Source: Streptomyces novaecaesareae | GTDB lineage: Bacteria; Actinomycetota; Actinomycetes; Streptomycetales; Streptomycetaceae | Direction of reading: 5' to 3' | DNA length: 64,000 nt | NCBI RefSeq assembly: GCF_000716875.1 | Contig: NZ_JNWQ01000017.1 | Span: 25,473-89,472, forward strand | Translations under genes and position numbers: made by a program | In this document: piece by piece, positions 50,958 through 61,604 of the stretch | Numbering within the stretch: position 1 is the first letter of the stretch | Layout of the letters: each line of letters begins with the position of its first letter | The notes under the pieces: generated by a model | Seen by the model: the letters and a program-made list of their open reading frames with translations, nothing else | What the model was told of the DNA's origin: nothing | The model's database searches: none

Positions 50958-52979
50958 TCACTTCACGCCCAACGATCGCCGCAGGAAGTCCAGTTCGTGC
51001 CACAGCAGCTGCTCCACCGTCGCCTCGTCGGTCGGCCGGTGGCCGGTCGCCCGCAGTGGCAGAACCTCGTGCGGGCGGCCGGCGGCGAGTAGGGCACTGG
51101 AGAGCCGCATCGCATGGACGGGGAACACGTTGTCGTCGGCGAGGCCCTGGATCAGCAGCAGGGGGCGGCTCAGTTTCGGTGCCTCGGTGATCAGGTCGCA
51201 GGAGTCGTAGTGCTCGGGGTGCTCGTCGGGGTGGCCGAGGAAGCGCTCCTGCCAGTGGGTGTCGTAGAGCCGGTGGTCGGTGGGTGCGGCCCCGGCCGAC
51301 GCCGTGTGGAAGACGTCCGGGCGGCGCAGCACCGCCAGGGCGGCGAGGAAGCCGCCGTAGGACCAGCCCCGGATGGCAACCCGGTCGAGGTCGAGCAGCC
51401 CTGGCCGCAGCCGGGCCGTCGCGTGCAGGGCCTCGATCTGGTCTTCCAGGGCTGGTCCTGCTTTGTCGCCCCAGATGGTCTTCTCCCACAGCGGCCCGCG
51501 CCCCGGCGTGCCCCGGCCGTCCACCACCAGCACCGCGAAGCCCTGGTCGGCGAACCACTGGGACACCTTCTCGTGCCAGGCGCCGCCGGTGGTGACCTTC
51601 TGCATCGCTGGCCCCGCGTACGGGTCGAGCAGTACGGGCAGCGGGCCGTCGCCGGGCCGGTGGCCGGTGGGCAGGTAGAGCGCGGCGCGTAGCTCGCGCG
51701 GGCCGAGTCGGAGCAGCTCGGGGCGGGTGGTGACGAGGGGCGGCTCGGCGTACGAGGTGAGCGGGTGGGCCGGACCACCAGCCCGCAGAACGGTTGTGAG
51801 GGCGCCCGTGGTGAGCACCAGAGTGCCGCCTCGTTCGGAGCCGCTGTGTACGCCGGGTCCGCTGCTCAGCTTCCGTATGCCGACGTCCGGTTCGTACGTC
51901 CACAGGTGAGTCTCGGTGGGCTCCTCGGAGCCCGTGAACAGCACCCGCTCACCGTCCGTCCCAACGACGCCCCGCAGTTGCAGCCCGCCCGGGGTGACCG
52001 GCTTGCCGTCGACGGTCAGGTGCCTGGTGTCCCCGTCGTCGGCAGTGTCGACCAGCGCCCCGCCCGCCGTCCGGACCGGCAGCCCGGGGAGCAGTTCGAC
52101 CCAGTGCGGGTCGGAACGTTCGGCGAGCACCCGGGTGGCGCCGTTCGCCCCGATCGCCAACGTACGGACGGTGCGCTGGTCGCGGCTCTGCACGGCGGCG
52201 TACGGGCCGTGGTCGTCCCAGCCAACTGCGGTTACGTACTCGAAGGCGGCGCGGTCCCAGTGGACCTCCGTGCGAGTGCGGTTGCCGTCGAGGCCGAGCA
52301 GCCAGAGCGTGACCTCGGCGTTGGCGGTGCCGGCCAGCGGGTAGTGGATGGCCTGCGGGGGCTGCTGCGGGTCGGTGGGGTCGGCGAGGAACCAGCGGGT
52401 GACCGGGCGGTTGTCGACCCGGGCGACGAGCAGGGCGCGGCCGTCGGGGGACCACCAATGCCCGCGGTCGCGGTACATCTCCGCGGCGGCGACGTACTCG
52501 GCCAGGCCGTACGAGACGTCCTCGGCCTCGGGTTCGGCGAGCACGCGGTCGTCCGTACCGTCCGCGCCGACCACCCGCAGGGTGCCGCCGCTGACGTAGG
52601 CGATCCGGCGGCCGGTCGGGTCGAGCCTCGGGTCCACCACCGGGCCGCCGGAGGCCACCGCACGCACCGAACCCGTACGGGTGTCGGCCAGCCACAGCGC
52701 GCCGTCCAGCGCGAAGGCGGCCCACGAGCCCGAGGCATCCGTGCAGTACGAGGCGATGCCGGTGCTGGAGCAGGCGCCCAGCGCCGTCGGATCGGCGACC
52801 AGCCGCTCCGCACCGGTCGCGGTGTCCAGCGCCCAGAGGCAGCTGAGCGGGTCGGTGCCACCCCGGCTGCGCAGGAAGAGCACGGTGGCGCCGTCGGCGG
52901 AGGGCTCCGGCTGGACGGGCACACCCAGGGTGAACCGACGGGTGCGGGCCAGCTGGCGGGGCAGCGAGTCGGTGGTCAT
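50958..52979 (-). CDS. S9-family prolyl oligopeptidase (dipeptidyl-peptidase IV type)
   Basis: 673 residues. The N-terminal half is a beta-propeller of DPP-IV type (visible as WSPDGRALLVARVDNRPV). The C-terminal hydrolase domain shows the nucleophile elbow GWSYGGFLAAL, the acid in QGLADDNVF and the base in ATGHRPTDE. No signal peptide is seen, so it acts in the cytoplasm on peptides, consistent with the peptide transporter encoded next. The ATG at 52979 (MTTDSLP) is chosen over one four codons upstream. Its 3' end recurs twice as truncated copies between 42.2 and 49.95 kb. Confidence 0.93.
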   Translation of the reverse strand: MTTDSLPRQLARTRRFTLGVPVQPEPSADGATVLFLRSRGGTDPLSCLWALDTATGAERLVADPTALGACSSTGIASYCTDASGSWAAFALDGALWLADTRTGSVRAVASGGPVVDPRLDPTGRRIAYVSGGTLRVVGADGTDDRVLAEPEAEDVSYGLAEYVAAAEMYRDRGHWWSPDGRALLVARVDNRPVTRWFLADPTDPQQPPQAIHYPLAGTANAEVTLWLLGLDGNRTRTEVHWDRAAFEYVTAVGWDDHGPYAAVQSRDQRTVRTLAIGANGATRVLAERSDPHWVELLPGLPVRTAGGALVDTADDGDTRHLTVDGKPVTPGGLQLRGVVGTDGERVLFTGSEEPTETHLWTYEPDVGIRKLSSGPGVHSGSERGGTLVLTTGALTTVLRAGGPAHPLTSYAEPPLVTTRPELLRLGPRELRAALYLPTGHRPGDGPLPVLLDPYAGPAMQKVTTGGAWHEKVSQWFADQGFAVLVVDGRGTPGRGPLWEKTIWGDKAGPALEDQIEALHATARLRPGLLDLDRVAIRGWSYGGFLAALAVLRRPDVFHTASAGAAPTDHRLYDTHWQERFLGHPDEHPEHYDSCDLITEAPKLSRPLLLIQGLADDNVFPVHAMRLSSALLAAGRPHEVLPLRATGHRPTDEATVEQLLWHELDFLRRSLGVK

Positions 52980-53004
52980 GCCGGGGACCATAGGCAGAAA
53001 ACGG

Positions 53005-53045
53005 CCGGGGCCGCCGTGGATCTCAGGAATCCACGGCGGCCCCGG
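53005..53045. terminator. Terminator after the peptide transporter gene
   Basis: A perfect 16-bp stem (CCGGGGCCGCCGTGGA and its complement, 9-base loop) lies 19 bases after the transporter stop and just before the S9 peptidase start region on the same strand. Confidence 0.8.
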
Positions 53046-53063
53046 GGCCTCATCGGGCTGACG

Positions 53064-54584
53064 TCAGTGCACGCCGCCCATGAGCGACTGGACGCGCTTG
53101 CGGTAGCTGAAGACCGCGAAGCCCGCGAGGGCTGCGAGCGCGGCCTGGGCCGCGATGATGCCGGTGCCGTCCAGGTTGACGCCGGCCAGCGAGAGCAGGC
53201 TGGTGGCGCAGTCACCGGCGGTGACGGCGAGGAACCAGACGCCCATCATCTGGGAGGCGTACTTCTGCGGCGCCATCTTCGTGGTGACCGAGAGGCCGAC
53301 CGGGGAGAGGCACAGCTCGCCGATGGTCTGGATCATGTAGATCGAGACCAGCCACATCGGGGAGACCTTGCCGTCGCCCGCCATGTTCATCGGGACGATG
53401 AAGACGAAGAACGAGGCGCCGATCAGGATCAGGCCCATCGCGAACTTCGTGATGGTGTTGGGCTCCTTGTTGCGGCGGGACAGCCACAGCCACAGCCAGG
53501 CGAAGACCGGCGCGAGCGCCATCACGAACAGCGGGTTCAGCGACTGGTACCAGGTGGACGAGAAGCCGAAGCCGAGCACGGAGTCGGCGGTGTTCTTGTC
53601 CGCGAACAGGGACAGGGTGGACCCGCCCTGGTCGTAGATCATCCAGAACGCGGCGGCCGCGATGAAGAACCAGATGTAGGCGGTCATCTTGGACTGCTCG
53701 CCGGCGTCCAGGTCCTTGTCACGCTTGATGCGGACCAGCACGGCGACCGGGATGAGCAGACCGGCGATGGTCAGCGGGACGAGCGCCCAGTTCAGCGTGT
53801 AGACGCCGAGCGCGACGACGGCGGCGTAGAAGACGACGGCCGCGAGGACGACGGCGCCGACCTTCACCAGCAGGCTCTTGCGCTCCGCGGGCAGCAGCGG
53901 GTTGGGGACCTTGCTGCTCTTGGGGCTCAGGTGGCGGGTGCCCATGAGGAACTGGGTCAGGCCGAGGCCCATGCCGACGGCGGCCAGCGCGAAGCCCAGG
54001 TGCCAGTTGTACTCCTTGCCGACCGTTCCGATGACGAACGGGGCGGCGAAGGCACCGAGGTTGATGCTCATGTAGAAGACGGTGAAACCACCGTCGCGGC
54101 GCGGGTCCTCGGGGCCGTTGTAGAGGTGGCCGACCATCGTGGAGATGTTGGCCTTCAGCAGCCCGGAGCCGACCGCGACCAGGAGCAGGCCGACGAAGAA
54201 CGCCGCCTGGCCCGGGACGGCCAGCGCGAGGTGGCCCGCCATGATCACGAAACCGGCGACGGTGACGGTCTTGCGGGCGCCCCAGACCCGGTCGCCGAAC
54301 CAGCCGCCCGGGTAGGCCATGAGGTAGACCATGGACACGTAGACGGAGTAGATGGCCGTGGCCATCGTCGCCTTCATCGCGAGCCCGCCGCCCTGGCTGC
54401 CGGCTGCCGCGTCGGCACCGCCGGAGACCAGGTAGTAGATGAGCAGGGCGCGCATGCCGTAGTAGGAGAAGCGCTCCCACATCTCGGTCATGAACAGCGT
54501 GGCGAGCCCTCGGGGGTGGCCGAGGAAGGTCTTGCCGCTGGGAGAAGCCGACGCGAGGTCGGCGGCCCGGGTCGTAGACGCCAT
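53064..54584 (-). CDS. POT-family proton-coupled peptide transporter
   Basis: 506 residues with the POT signature EMWERFSYYGMRALLIYYL at the first helix (E-x-x-E-R-F-x-Y-Y-G), the loop GGWFGDRVWGARKTV and the second motif FYMSINLGAF. It has about 14 hydrophobic segments. It imports di- and tripeptides with protons across the cell membrane. The neighbouring S9 peptidase would cleave the imported peptides. It lies on the minus strand divergent from a two-component system and ends at a strong stem-loop. Confidence 0.95.
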   Translation of the reverse strand: MASTTRAADLASASPSGKTFLGHPRGLATLFMTEMWERFSYYGMRALLIYYLVSGGADAAAGSQGGGLAMKATMATAIYSVYVSMVYLMAYPGGWFGDRVWGARKTVTVAGFVIMAGHLALAVPGQAAFFVGLLLVAVGSGLLKANISTMVGHLYNGPEDPRRDGGFTVFYMSINLGAFAAPFVIGTVGKEYNWHLGFALAAVGMGLGLTQFLMGTRHLSPKSSKVPNPLLPAERKSLLVKVGAVVLAAVVFYAAVVALGVYTLNWALVPLTIAGLLIPVAVLVRIKRDKDLDAGEQSKMTAYIWFFIAAAAFWMIYDQGGSTLSLFADKNTADSVLGFGFSSTWYQSLNPLFVMALAPVFAWLWLWLSRRNKEPNTITKFAMGLILIGASFFVFIVPMNMAGDGKVSPMWLVSIYMIQTIGELCLSPVGLSVTTKMAPQKYASQMMGVWFLAVTAGDCATSLLSLAGVNLDGTGIIAAQAALAALAGFAVFSYRKRVQSLMGGVH

Positions 54585-54858
54585 GTGTAGTGGTTCCTTG
54601 CCTGAAGCGTCCGCCTAGGGGGGTGGCGGCGGACGTGGACGAAACCACTCTACGTGGCGGTATTTGGCTTTATCGGATGACAAAAGCCGTGAATCAGGTA
54701 CGGGAATGGCAAAGCTCGCGACAGATCCTCCCCTTCTATCCATGGTAGATGGCCGACTCTCCCTTCGGTTTCAAGATCCAAAAGGAGATTCTTCGCCGAA
54801 CGGGCGGTCGACCATGCCCTGTTGGGAGTAGTTGGACGCTTGTATAACGATCACACTC

Positions 54859-54874
54859 TGTGAACTACCTCACA
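54859..54874. promoter_or_regulatory. Perfect Crp-type site upstream of a response-regulator gene
   Basis: TGTGA-ACTACC-TCACA fits the TGTGA-N6-TCACA consensus exactly, 39-54 bases before the response-regulator ATG. A further TCACA half-site at 54851-54855 precedes it. The 54585-54912 intergenic space has no gene; it also contains a GGCTTT/AAAGCC inverted repeat near 54666-54688. Confidence 0.6.
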
Positions 54875-54912
54875 GGGCGTACGGGCATACCCCGTCGGAC
54901 TACCATCACCAC

Positions 54913-55587
<675 letters not shown>

Positions 55588-55620
55588 CCCCGTACGGAGA
55601 TCGAGGCCGGGCCACGGCCG

Positions 55621-56898
55621 ATGAAGCGGAACACCTCGGGGAGCGGCAGCGTGAAACGCCGGATGATCAACTCGCTGCTGGGCGTCGTCCTGGTGGTGGT
55701 CGTGGTGTTCTGCGTGCCGCTCGCCCTGGTCGAGAAGCGGACCATCGTCAACTCGGCCCAGGACCGGGTGGACGCGGCCGCCGTCCGGGTGCTCGCCCTG
55801 GTCGAGAGCAGGATCGCCGCGGGCGAGTCGGTCACCGAGGGGCGCGCCTTCGAGAGCCAGGTCACCGAGGGCAGCTACGTCGAGGTGCAGGTGCCCGGCC
55901 AGCAGGTCGTCTCGGTCGGTGAACGCCCGGCCGGCAACCACCTGCTGAAGGCCGTCGAACGCGGCAACAGCGGTGAGACCGTCACCGTCGAGCAGTCCCG
56001 CGAGGACGTCGACCACGAGATCGCCAACAACCTGCTGCTGCTCGGCGTGGTCGCCCTGCTGGCCGTCCAGGCCGCCGTGGCGCTCGCGGTCTGGCAGGCC
56101 AAACGGCTCGCCCGGCCGCTCACCGACCTCGCCGAGACCGCCGAACGGCTCGGCTCCGGCGACCCGCGCCCGCGCGACCGCCGCTACGGAGTGCCCGAAC
56201 TCGACCGGGTCGCCGAGGTGCTGGACACCAGCGCCGAACGGATCGCCCGGATGCTCACCGCCGAGCGCAGGCTCGCCGCCGACGCCTCGCACCAGCTGCG
56301 CACCCCGCTGACCGCGCTCTCCATGCGGCTGGAGGAGATCACCTCCGTCGCCGAGGACCCGGAGACCGTCAAGGAGGAGGCGACCATCGCCCTCCAGCAG
56401 GTCGAGCGGCTCACCGACGTCGTCCAGCGGCTGCTCACCACCCAGCGCGACCCGCGCAGCCCCACCGCCGTCGCCTTCGACCTGGACGAGGTGATCAAGC
56501 AGCAGGTGGAGGAGTGGGGCCCGACGCTGCGCGAGCAGGGCCGGGTGCTGTCCCTGGAGGGCCTGCACGGGATCACCGCCGTCGGAACCCCGGGGACGGT
56601 CGCCCAGGTGCTGGCCACCCTGATCGAGAACTCCCTGATGCACGGCGCCGGGACGATCACCCTGCGGGTCCGGCCGTCCGGCACCTCGGTGGTGGTCGAG
56701 GTGCAGGACCAGGGGGCCGGCGTGCCGGCGGACCTCGGCAACCGGGTGTTCGAGCGCGCGGTCAGCGGCCGCAACTCCACCGGGATCGGCCTCGCCGTCG
56801 CCCGCGACCTCGCGGAGGCGGACGGCGGGCGGCTCGAACTGCTCTCGCTGAAGCCGGCGGTGTTCGCCCTCTTCCTCGGGCGCAGCCACGAGGACTAG
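55621..56898 (+). CDS. Sensor histidine kinase
   Basis: 425 residues. Two membrane segments (about 14-37 and 139-158) enclose an extracytoplasmic sensor of about 100 residues. A HAMP region follows (RLARPLTDLAETAERLGSGD, in parts), then the dimerisation box with the phospho-accepting His in DASHQLRTPL. The ATPase domain has IENSLMHGAG (N box), VQDQGAGVP and STGIGLAVARDLAEADGG. It phosphorylates the response regulator encoded just upstream. The stimulus is not evident. The ATG at 55621 is taken; a GTG at 55651 is possible. Confidence 0.93.
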   Translation: MKRNTSGSGSVKRRMINSLLGVVLVVVVVFCVPLALVEKRTIVNSAQDRVDAAAVRVLALVESRIAAGESVTEGRAFESQVTEGSYVEVQVPGQQVVSVGERPAGNHLLKAVERGNSGETVTVEQSREDVDHEIANNLLLLGVVALLAVQAAVALAVWQAKRLARPLTDLAETAERLGSGDPRPRDRRYGVPELDRVAEVLDTSAERIARMLTAERRLAADASHQLRTPLTALSMRLEEITSVAEDPETVKEEATIALQQVERLTDVVQRLLTTQRDPRSPTAVAFDLDEVIKQQVEEWGPTLREQGRVLSLEGLHGITAVGTPGTVAQVLATLIENSLMHGAGTITLRVRPSGTSVVVEVQDQGAGVPADLGNRVFERAVSGRNSTGIGLAVARDLAEADGGRLELLSLKPAVFALFLGRSHED

Positions 56899-56965
56899 CC
56901 ACGAGGACTGAGGACGGGCCCCTGGCGGTTCGGGCGGGGCCGGTCAGGCGGTTCAGGCGGGCCGG

Positions 56966-57658
56966 TCAGCTCGGCAGCACGCCGAGCTGGCGCATCAGGC
57001 CCATGACGTCCCACTGCCACCAGCCCTCGCAGATCCTCCCGTCCTTGAAGCGGTAGGTGGTCGTGCCGCGGCCGACCACCGACTTGCCGGTGTTCGGCAC
57101 GCCCATGAAGTCGGCCTTCTGGGTGGCGTGCCAGGTCCAGCGGGTGGCCACCTCGTCGCCCTCGGCGATCTGGCTCTCGGTGGTGAAGGTGAAGTCGAAG
57201 GCGGCCAGGTAGCCGGCGCAGCGCTCCCGGAACGCCTGGATGCCGACCGCGTCGCCCTCGCTGCCGTAGTCGTGGTCGCGGTAGTCGGCGGTCATGCACT
57301 CGTCGATGACGTCGAGGTTGCCGCGGGACAGCTCGTCGAGGACCCGGCTGGCGGTGGCCTTGTTGAACTGCGCGTCGCGGACCACGTCGAGGTCGGTGAA
57401 GGTCGGCGGCGCGTCGCAGAGCGCCACCATCTCGCGGAAGATCCGGTCCGTCTCGGGCAGGCCGGAGTTCTTCATCGCCTCCTCGTAGGAGGGGAACTCC
57501 ACGATCTCCACCACGTGCTTGGTGTCGGCACGGTCGGTGCCGACCACCGCGTGGGATGCCGTCCGCTTACCCCTGGTCGCCTCGACCCAGGTGTCCATCA
57601 GCCGGTTGAGGTCGTCGAGCCTGTCGGTCTTGCAGTCGATGATCTGAACGAACGTCAT
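56966..57658 (-). CDS. SnoaL-like (polyketide-cyclase-fold) protein with N-terminal ferredoxin-like domain
   Basis: 230 residues. The first 95 or so (FVQIIDCKTDRLDDLNRLMD, then VVEIVEFPSYEEAM) look like an alpha/beta-barrel dimeric (ABM/DABB-type) domain. The C-terminal 125 form a SnoaL-like fold, with YLAAFDFTFTTES and GDEVATRWTWHATQKADF and GTTTYRFKDGRICEGWWQWD. Members include ester cyclases and ketosteroid-isomerase-like enzymes; the substrate is unknown. It stands alone between the two-component system and gtrA. Confidence 0.78.
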   Translation of the reverse strand: MTFVQIIDCKTDRLDDLNRLMDTWVEATRGKRTASHAVVGTDRADTKHVVEIVEFPSYEEAMKNSGLPETDRIFREMVALCDAPPTFTDLDVVRDAQFNKATASRVLDELSRGNLDVIDECMTADYRDHDYGSEGDAVGIQAFRERCAGYLAAFDFTFTTESQIAEGDEVATRWTWHATQKADFMGVPNTGKSVVGRGTTTYRFKDGRICEGWWQWDVMGLMRQLGVLPS

Positions 57659-57823
57659 GGCGAGCCTCCTGACCCCCCTCGGCCATGGTCGTCCGCGCGC
57701 CGTGCTCGCCCTCGGAAACCACTGTCCTCCGATTGCGCCGGAGGCGGCAAGCGGAGCGGGACCTCCTGCGCGGGTAAGGGCCTGTCCGGCGTCGTGCGCC
57801 CGGCAGGATCCGCCGGACTGGCC

Positions 57824-58384
57824 CTAGTCGGCCTTGGCGTAGCGGATCGGCTCGGCGGCCAGCAGCAGCTCGGCCTGGGCGGCCGGCCCCTGGTCGCCGG
57901 CGGCGTCCGGCGCCTGCTGGGCGGGCAGCTCGACCGGCTCCGGCGCGGGCTTGAACACCCAGGTGCGGTACGAGACGAAGCGGAACACGGTGGCCACCGC
58001 GAGGCCGATCACCTTGGCGCCCAGCTGCTCGTAGTGCGAGTCCAGGCGCAGCACGTACACCGAGAAGCCGAGCACGCCGGTCTCGATCAGCATGCCGATG
58101 CCGCTGTAGACCAGGAAGAGCGTGATCTCCCGCTTGCGGGAGGCGGCGTCGCGGTCCCGGTACAGCCAGTAGCGGTAGCCGAGGTAGTTGGTGGCGATCG
58201 CGATCACCGTCGCTGCGATGTTCGACCGCACCGAGGCCAGGCCCAGGCCATTGATGCAGACCCAGAAGACGGCGAAGTTGACCACCACGCCGCTCAGGCC
58301 GACGATGCCGAACTTCACGACTTCGCCCTTGAGCCCACGCAGTTTCTGCGCGAGTGAGGGTTTCGAAGCTGTGGTCGTCGCCAT
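57824..58384 (-). CDS. GtrA-family membrane protein
   Basis: 186 residues with four membrane segments in the GtrA pattern: KFGIVGLSGVVVNFAVF at the first, ATNYLGYRYWLYRDRD between the second and third, and RFVSYRTWVFK after the last. Such proteins probably flip or carry polyprenyl-linked sugars for cell-surface glycans. The ATG at 58384 is chosen because the family begins at this short hydrophilic N-terminus. The C-terminal tail is Ala/Pro-rich. It is divergent from purK. Confidence 0.9.
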   Translation of the reverse strand: MATTTASKPSLAQKLRGLKGEVVKFGIVGLSGVVVNFAVFWVCINGLGLASVRSNIAATVIAIATNYLGYRYWLYRDRDAASRKREITLFLVYSGIGMLIETGVLGFSVYVLRLDSHYEQLGAKVIGLAVATVFRFVSYRTWVFKPAPEPVELPAQQAPDAAGDQGPAAQAELLLAAEPIRYAKAD

Positions 58385-58646
58385 ACCGGACTGCCTCCAT
58401 GTGCCTGCGGGACGAAAGGGCTGAGCGCGGCGGCACGGCCGCCCCTTGAGCCCTGCGTGCACGCACATGATCAGACCGCGTAGACCAGGACCTAGCCGTC
58501 CAGGCTACCTGCTCCCACCGAACGGCTGAGCCGCTTGACTCCTGGGTTGAGGTCCGCTGATCCCCGTGTCGAGGTCTACGCGCGTCCGCTCCACCGGGCC
58601 CACCTGCGGCGGAAATGCCCCCGACCGGCCCGGATATCCTGGCGGG

Positions 58647-59804
58647 GTGACTTCCCCGGGCAATGTGAATTTTCCAGTGGTGGGCATGATCGGTGGCGGG
58701 CAGCTGGCCCGCATGGCACACCAGGCGGGCATCCCGCTCGGGGTCAGGTTCAAACTCCTCGCCGACACGCCCCAGGACTCCGCCGCGCAGGTGGTCTCCG
58801 ACGTCGTCCTCGGCGACTACCGCGACCTCGACACCCTGCGCCGCTTCGCGGCCGGCTGTGACGTGATCACCTTCGACCACGAGCACGTCCCGACCGAGCA
58901 CCTGCGGGCCCTGGAAGCCGACGGCATCGCCGTCCGCCCCGGCCCGGACGCGTTGGTCAACGCCCAGGACAAGGGCGTGATGCGGGCCAAGCTGGACTCC
59001 ATCGAGGTGCCCTGCCCCCGGCACCGGATCGTCGCCGACCCGGCCGACGTCACCGCCTTCGCGAACGAGGGCGAGGGCTACCCCGTCGTCCTCAAGACCG
59101 TCCGCGGCGGCTACGACGGCAAGGGCGTCTGGGTCGTGGACACCGAGGAGGAGGCGCAGGCCCCCTTCCTGGCCGGCGTCCCCGTGCTCGCCGAGGAGAA
59201 GGTCGACTTCGTCCGCGAGCTGGCCGCCAACGTGGTCCGCTCGCCCAGCGGCCAGGCCGTCGCCTACCCGGTGGTGGAGAGCATCCAGGAGAACGGCGTC
59301 TGCGCCGAGGTCACCGCCCCCGCGCCGGACCTCGACCCGGCCCTGTCCGACGAGGCCCAGCAGCTCGCCCTGCGGATCGCCGGCGAGCTCGGCATCACCG
59401 GCCACCTCGCCGTCGAACTGTTCCAGACCCGCGACGGCCGCATCCTGGTCAACGAACTGGCCATGCGCCCGCACAACTCCGGCCACTGGACCCAGGACGG
59501 CGCGGTCACCTCGCAGTTCGAGAACCACCTGCGGGCCGTCCTCGACCTCCCGCTCGGCGACCCCCGGCCCCGCGCCAAGTGGACCGTCATGGTCAACGTC
59601 CTCGGCGGCGACTACCCGGACATGTACCACGCCTTCCTGCACTGCATGGCCCGCGACCCCGGGCTGCGGATCCACATGTACGGGAAGGACGTGAAGCCCG
59701 GCCGCAAGGTCGGCCACGTCAACGTCTTCGGGGACGACCTCGAAGACGTCCGCGAGCGCGCCCGCCACGCGGCCGCCTACCTGCGAGGAACGATCACCGA
59801 ATGA
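58647..59804 (+). CDS. purK: N5-carboxyaminoimidazole ribonucleotide synthase
   Basis: 385 residues, an ATP-grasp enzyme. [10 protein letters not shown] at the N-terminus is the PurK signature, with [26 protein letters not shown] (ATP-binding), [24 protein letters not shown] and [13 protein letters not shown]. It carboxylates 5-aminoimidazole ribonucleotide with bicarbonate and ATP in purine synthesis. The GTG at 58647 is chosen because the signature begins a few residues later. Its stop overlaps the purE start (ATGA). Confidence 0.95.
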   Translation: MTSPGNVNFPVVGMIGGGQLARMAHQAGIPLGVRFKLLADTPQDSAAQVVSDVVLGDYRDLDTLRRFAAGCDVITFDHEHVPTEHLRALEADGIAVRPGPDALVNAQDKGVMRAKLDSIEVPCPRHRIVADPADVTAFANEGEGYPVVLKTVRGGYDGKGVWVVDTEEEAQAPFLAGVPVLAEEKVDFVRELAANVVRSPSGQAVAYPVVESIQENGVCAEVTAPAPDLDPALSDEAQQLALRIAGELGITGHLAVELFQTRDGRILVNELAMRPHNSGHWTQDGAVTSQFENHLRAVLDLPLGDPRPRAKWTVMVNVLGGDYPDMYHAFLHCMARDPGLRIHMYGKDVKPGRKVGHVNVFGDDLEDVRERARHAAAYLRGTITE

Positions 59805-60337
59805 CCTCCACCGCTACGAGCCCCGTCGTCGGCATCGTGATGGGATCGGACTCCGACTGGCCGGTCATGGAGGCCGCAGCCCAGGCCCTCGACGAGTTCG
59901 AGATCCCGTACGAGGTGGACGTCGTCTCCGCCCACCGGATGCCGCGCGAGATGGTCGCGTACGGCGAGAACGCCCACAAGCGCGGCCTCAAGGCGATCAT
60001 CGCCGGCGCCGGCGGCGCGGCCCACCTGCCGGGCATGCTGGCCTCCGTCACCCCGCTGCCGGTCATCGGCGTGCCGGTGCCGCTGCGCTACCTGGACGGC
60101 ATGGACAGCCTGCTGTCGATCGTCCAGATGCCGGCCGGCGTGCCGGTCGCGACCGTCTCGGTGGCCGGCGCCCGCAACGCGGGCCTGCTGGCCGTCCGGA
60201 TGCTCGCCGCCTTCGACCCCGAACTCACCGAGCGGATGGCCGACTTCCAGGCCGAGCTGAACACCCAGGCCACCGAGAAGGGGAAGAAGCTCCGGGCCAA
60301 GGTGGCCGGCTCCTCCTCCTTCGGCTTCGGCAAGTAG
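59801..60337 (+). CDS. purE: N5-carboxyaminoimidazole ribonucleotide mutase
   Basis: 178 residues. PurE core motifs are [21 protein letters not shown] with the catalytic His, [14 protein letters not shown] and [14 protein letters not shown]. It rearranges the PurK product to 4-carboxy-aminoimidazole ribonucleotide in purine synthesis. It overlaps purK by 4 bases, so the two are translationally coupled. The dipeptidase gene follows after 55 bases and may be co-transcribed. Confidence 0.96.
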   Translation: MTSTATSPVVGIVMGSDSDWPVMEAAAQALDEFEIPYEVDVVSAHRMPREMVAYGENAHKRGLKAIIAGAGGAAHLPGMLASVTPLPVIGVPVPLRYLDGMDSLLSIVQMPAGVPVATVSVAGARNAGLLAVRMLAAFDPELTERMADFQAELNTQATEKGKKLRAKVAGSSSFGFGK

Positions 60338-60392
60338 CCCGCGCTCCGGCCGGTGGTTCGTCCGCCCACGGGGGTGGGGTAGAACAGCTCGC

Positions 60393-61604
60393 ATGACCTC
60401 TGACCTGGACTCCCCCACCCCGCTGGACCGCGCCCGCGCCCTGCTGCGCACCGCCCCCGTGGTCGACGGGCACAACGACCTCCCCTGGGCGATGCGCGAG
60501 CAGGTCGGCTACGACCTCGGCGCGCTCGACCTCGCCGCCGACCAGAGCGACCGCCTGCACACCGACCTCGCCCGCCTCGCGGAAGGCGGCGTCGGCGCGC
60601 AGTTCTGGTCCGTCTACGTCCCCGCCTCGCTGGCCGGCGACCACGCGGTGAGCGCCACCCTGGAGCAGATCGACTTCGTCCACGCCCTGGTCGAGCGCTA
60701 CCCCGACCGCCTCCGCCTGGCCCGTACCGCAGCGGACATCGAGGCCGCCCGCGCCGACGGCCGGATCGCCTCCCTGATGGGCGCCGAGGGCGGCCACTCC
60801 ATCGACTGCTCGCTCGCCACCCTGCGCGCCCTGTACGAGCTGGGCGTGCGCTACCTCACGCTCACCCACAACGACAACGTGCCGTGGGCCGACTCCGCGA
60901 CCGACAAGCCGGTGGCCGGCGGGCTGACCCGCTTCGGCGAGGAGGTCGTCCGGGAGATGAACCGGCTCGGCATGCTCGTCGACCTCTCGCACGTCTCCGC
61001 CGACACCATGCGGGACGCCCTGCGGGTCACCGAGGCGCCGGTCGTCTTCTCGCACTCCTCCGCCCGCGCGGTCTGCGACCACCCGCGCAACATCCCGGAC
61101 GACGTGCTCGCCCAGCTGCCCGCCAACGGCGGCGTGGCGATGGCCACCTTCGTGCCCAAGTTCATCCTGCCCGCCGCCATCGAGTGGACCCTGGCCGCCG
61201 ACGAGAACATGCGCGCCCACGGCTTCCACCCGCTGGACACCACCCCGGCGGCCATGGCCCGCCAGCACGCCTTCGAGGCCGAGCACCCGCGCCCGATCGC
61301 CACCCCGGCCACCGTCGCCGACCACCTCGACCACATGCGCGAGGTCGCCGGCATCGACCACATCGGCATCGGCGGCGACTTCGACGGCACCGCCTTCCTG
61401 CCGGACGGCCTGGACTCGGTGGCCGGCTACCCCAACCTGGTCGCCGAACTCCTGCGCCGCCACTGGTCCGAGGCCGACCTCGCCAAGCTCACCTGGCACA
61501 ACGCCGTCCGCGTCCTGCGCGACGCCGAGTCCGTCGCCGCCACGCTGCGAGCCACCCGCCGGCCGTCCATCGCCACCATCGGCGGGCTGGACGGCAACTC
61601 CTAA
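60393..61604 (+). CDS. M19-family membrane-type dipeptidase
   Basis: 403 residues. Zinc ligands are in [13 protein letters not shown] (HxD), GAEGGHSI (Glu), the YLTLTHND region, LVDLSHVS and [11 protein letters not shown], and the late [10 protein letters not shown]. No signal peptide or anchor is visible, so it is probably cytoplasmic. It hydrolyses dipeptides, possibly with D-residues or beta-lactam-like amides. It follows purE by 55 bases and its end overlaps the convergent CoA-binding gene by 4 bases. Confidence 0.92.
   Translation: MTSDLDSPTPLDRARALLRTAPVVDGHNDLPWAMREQVGYDLGALDLAADQSDRLHTDLARLAEGGVGAQFWSVYVPASLAGDHAVSATLEQIDFVHALVERYPDRLRLARTAADIEAARADGRIASLMGAEGGHSIDCSLATLRALYELGVRYLTLTHNDNVPWADSATDKPVAGGLTRFGEEVVREMNRLGMLVDLSHVSADTMRDALRVTEAPVVFSHSSARAVCDHPRNIPDDVLAQLPANGGVAMATFVPKFILPAAIEWTLAADENMRAHGFHPLDTTPAAMARQHAFEAEHPRPIATPATVADHLDHMREVAGIDHIGIGGDFDGTAFLPDGLDSVAGYPNLVAELLRRHWSEADLAKLTWHNAVRVLRDAESVAATLRATRRPSIATIGGLDGNS

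Noticed and set aside
51765..54590. Very long plus-strand frame (about 940 codons) across the S9 peptidase and transporter genes
   Set aside because: Low-complexity composition and it spans two recognisable minus-strand genes and their terminator.
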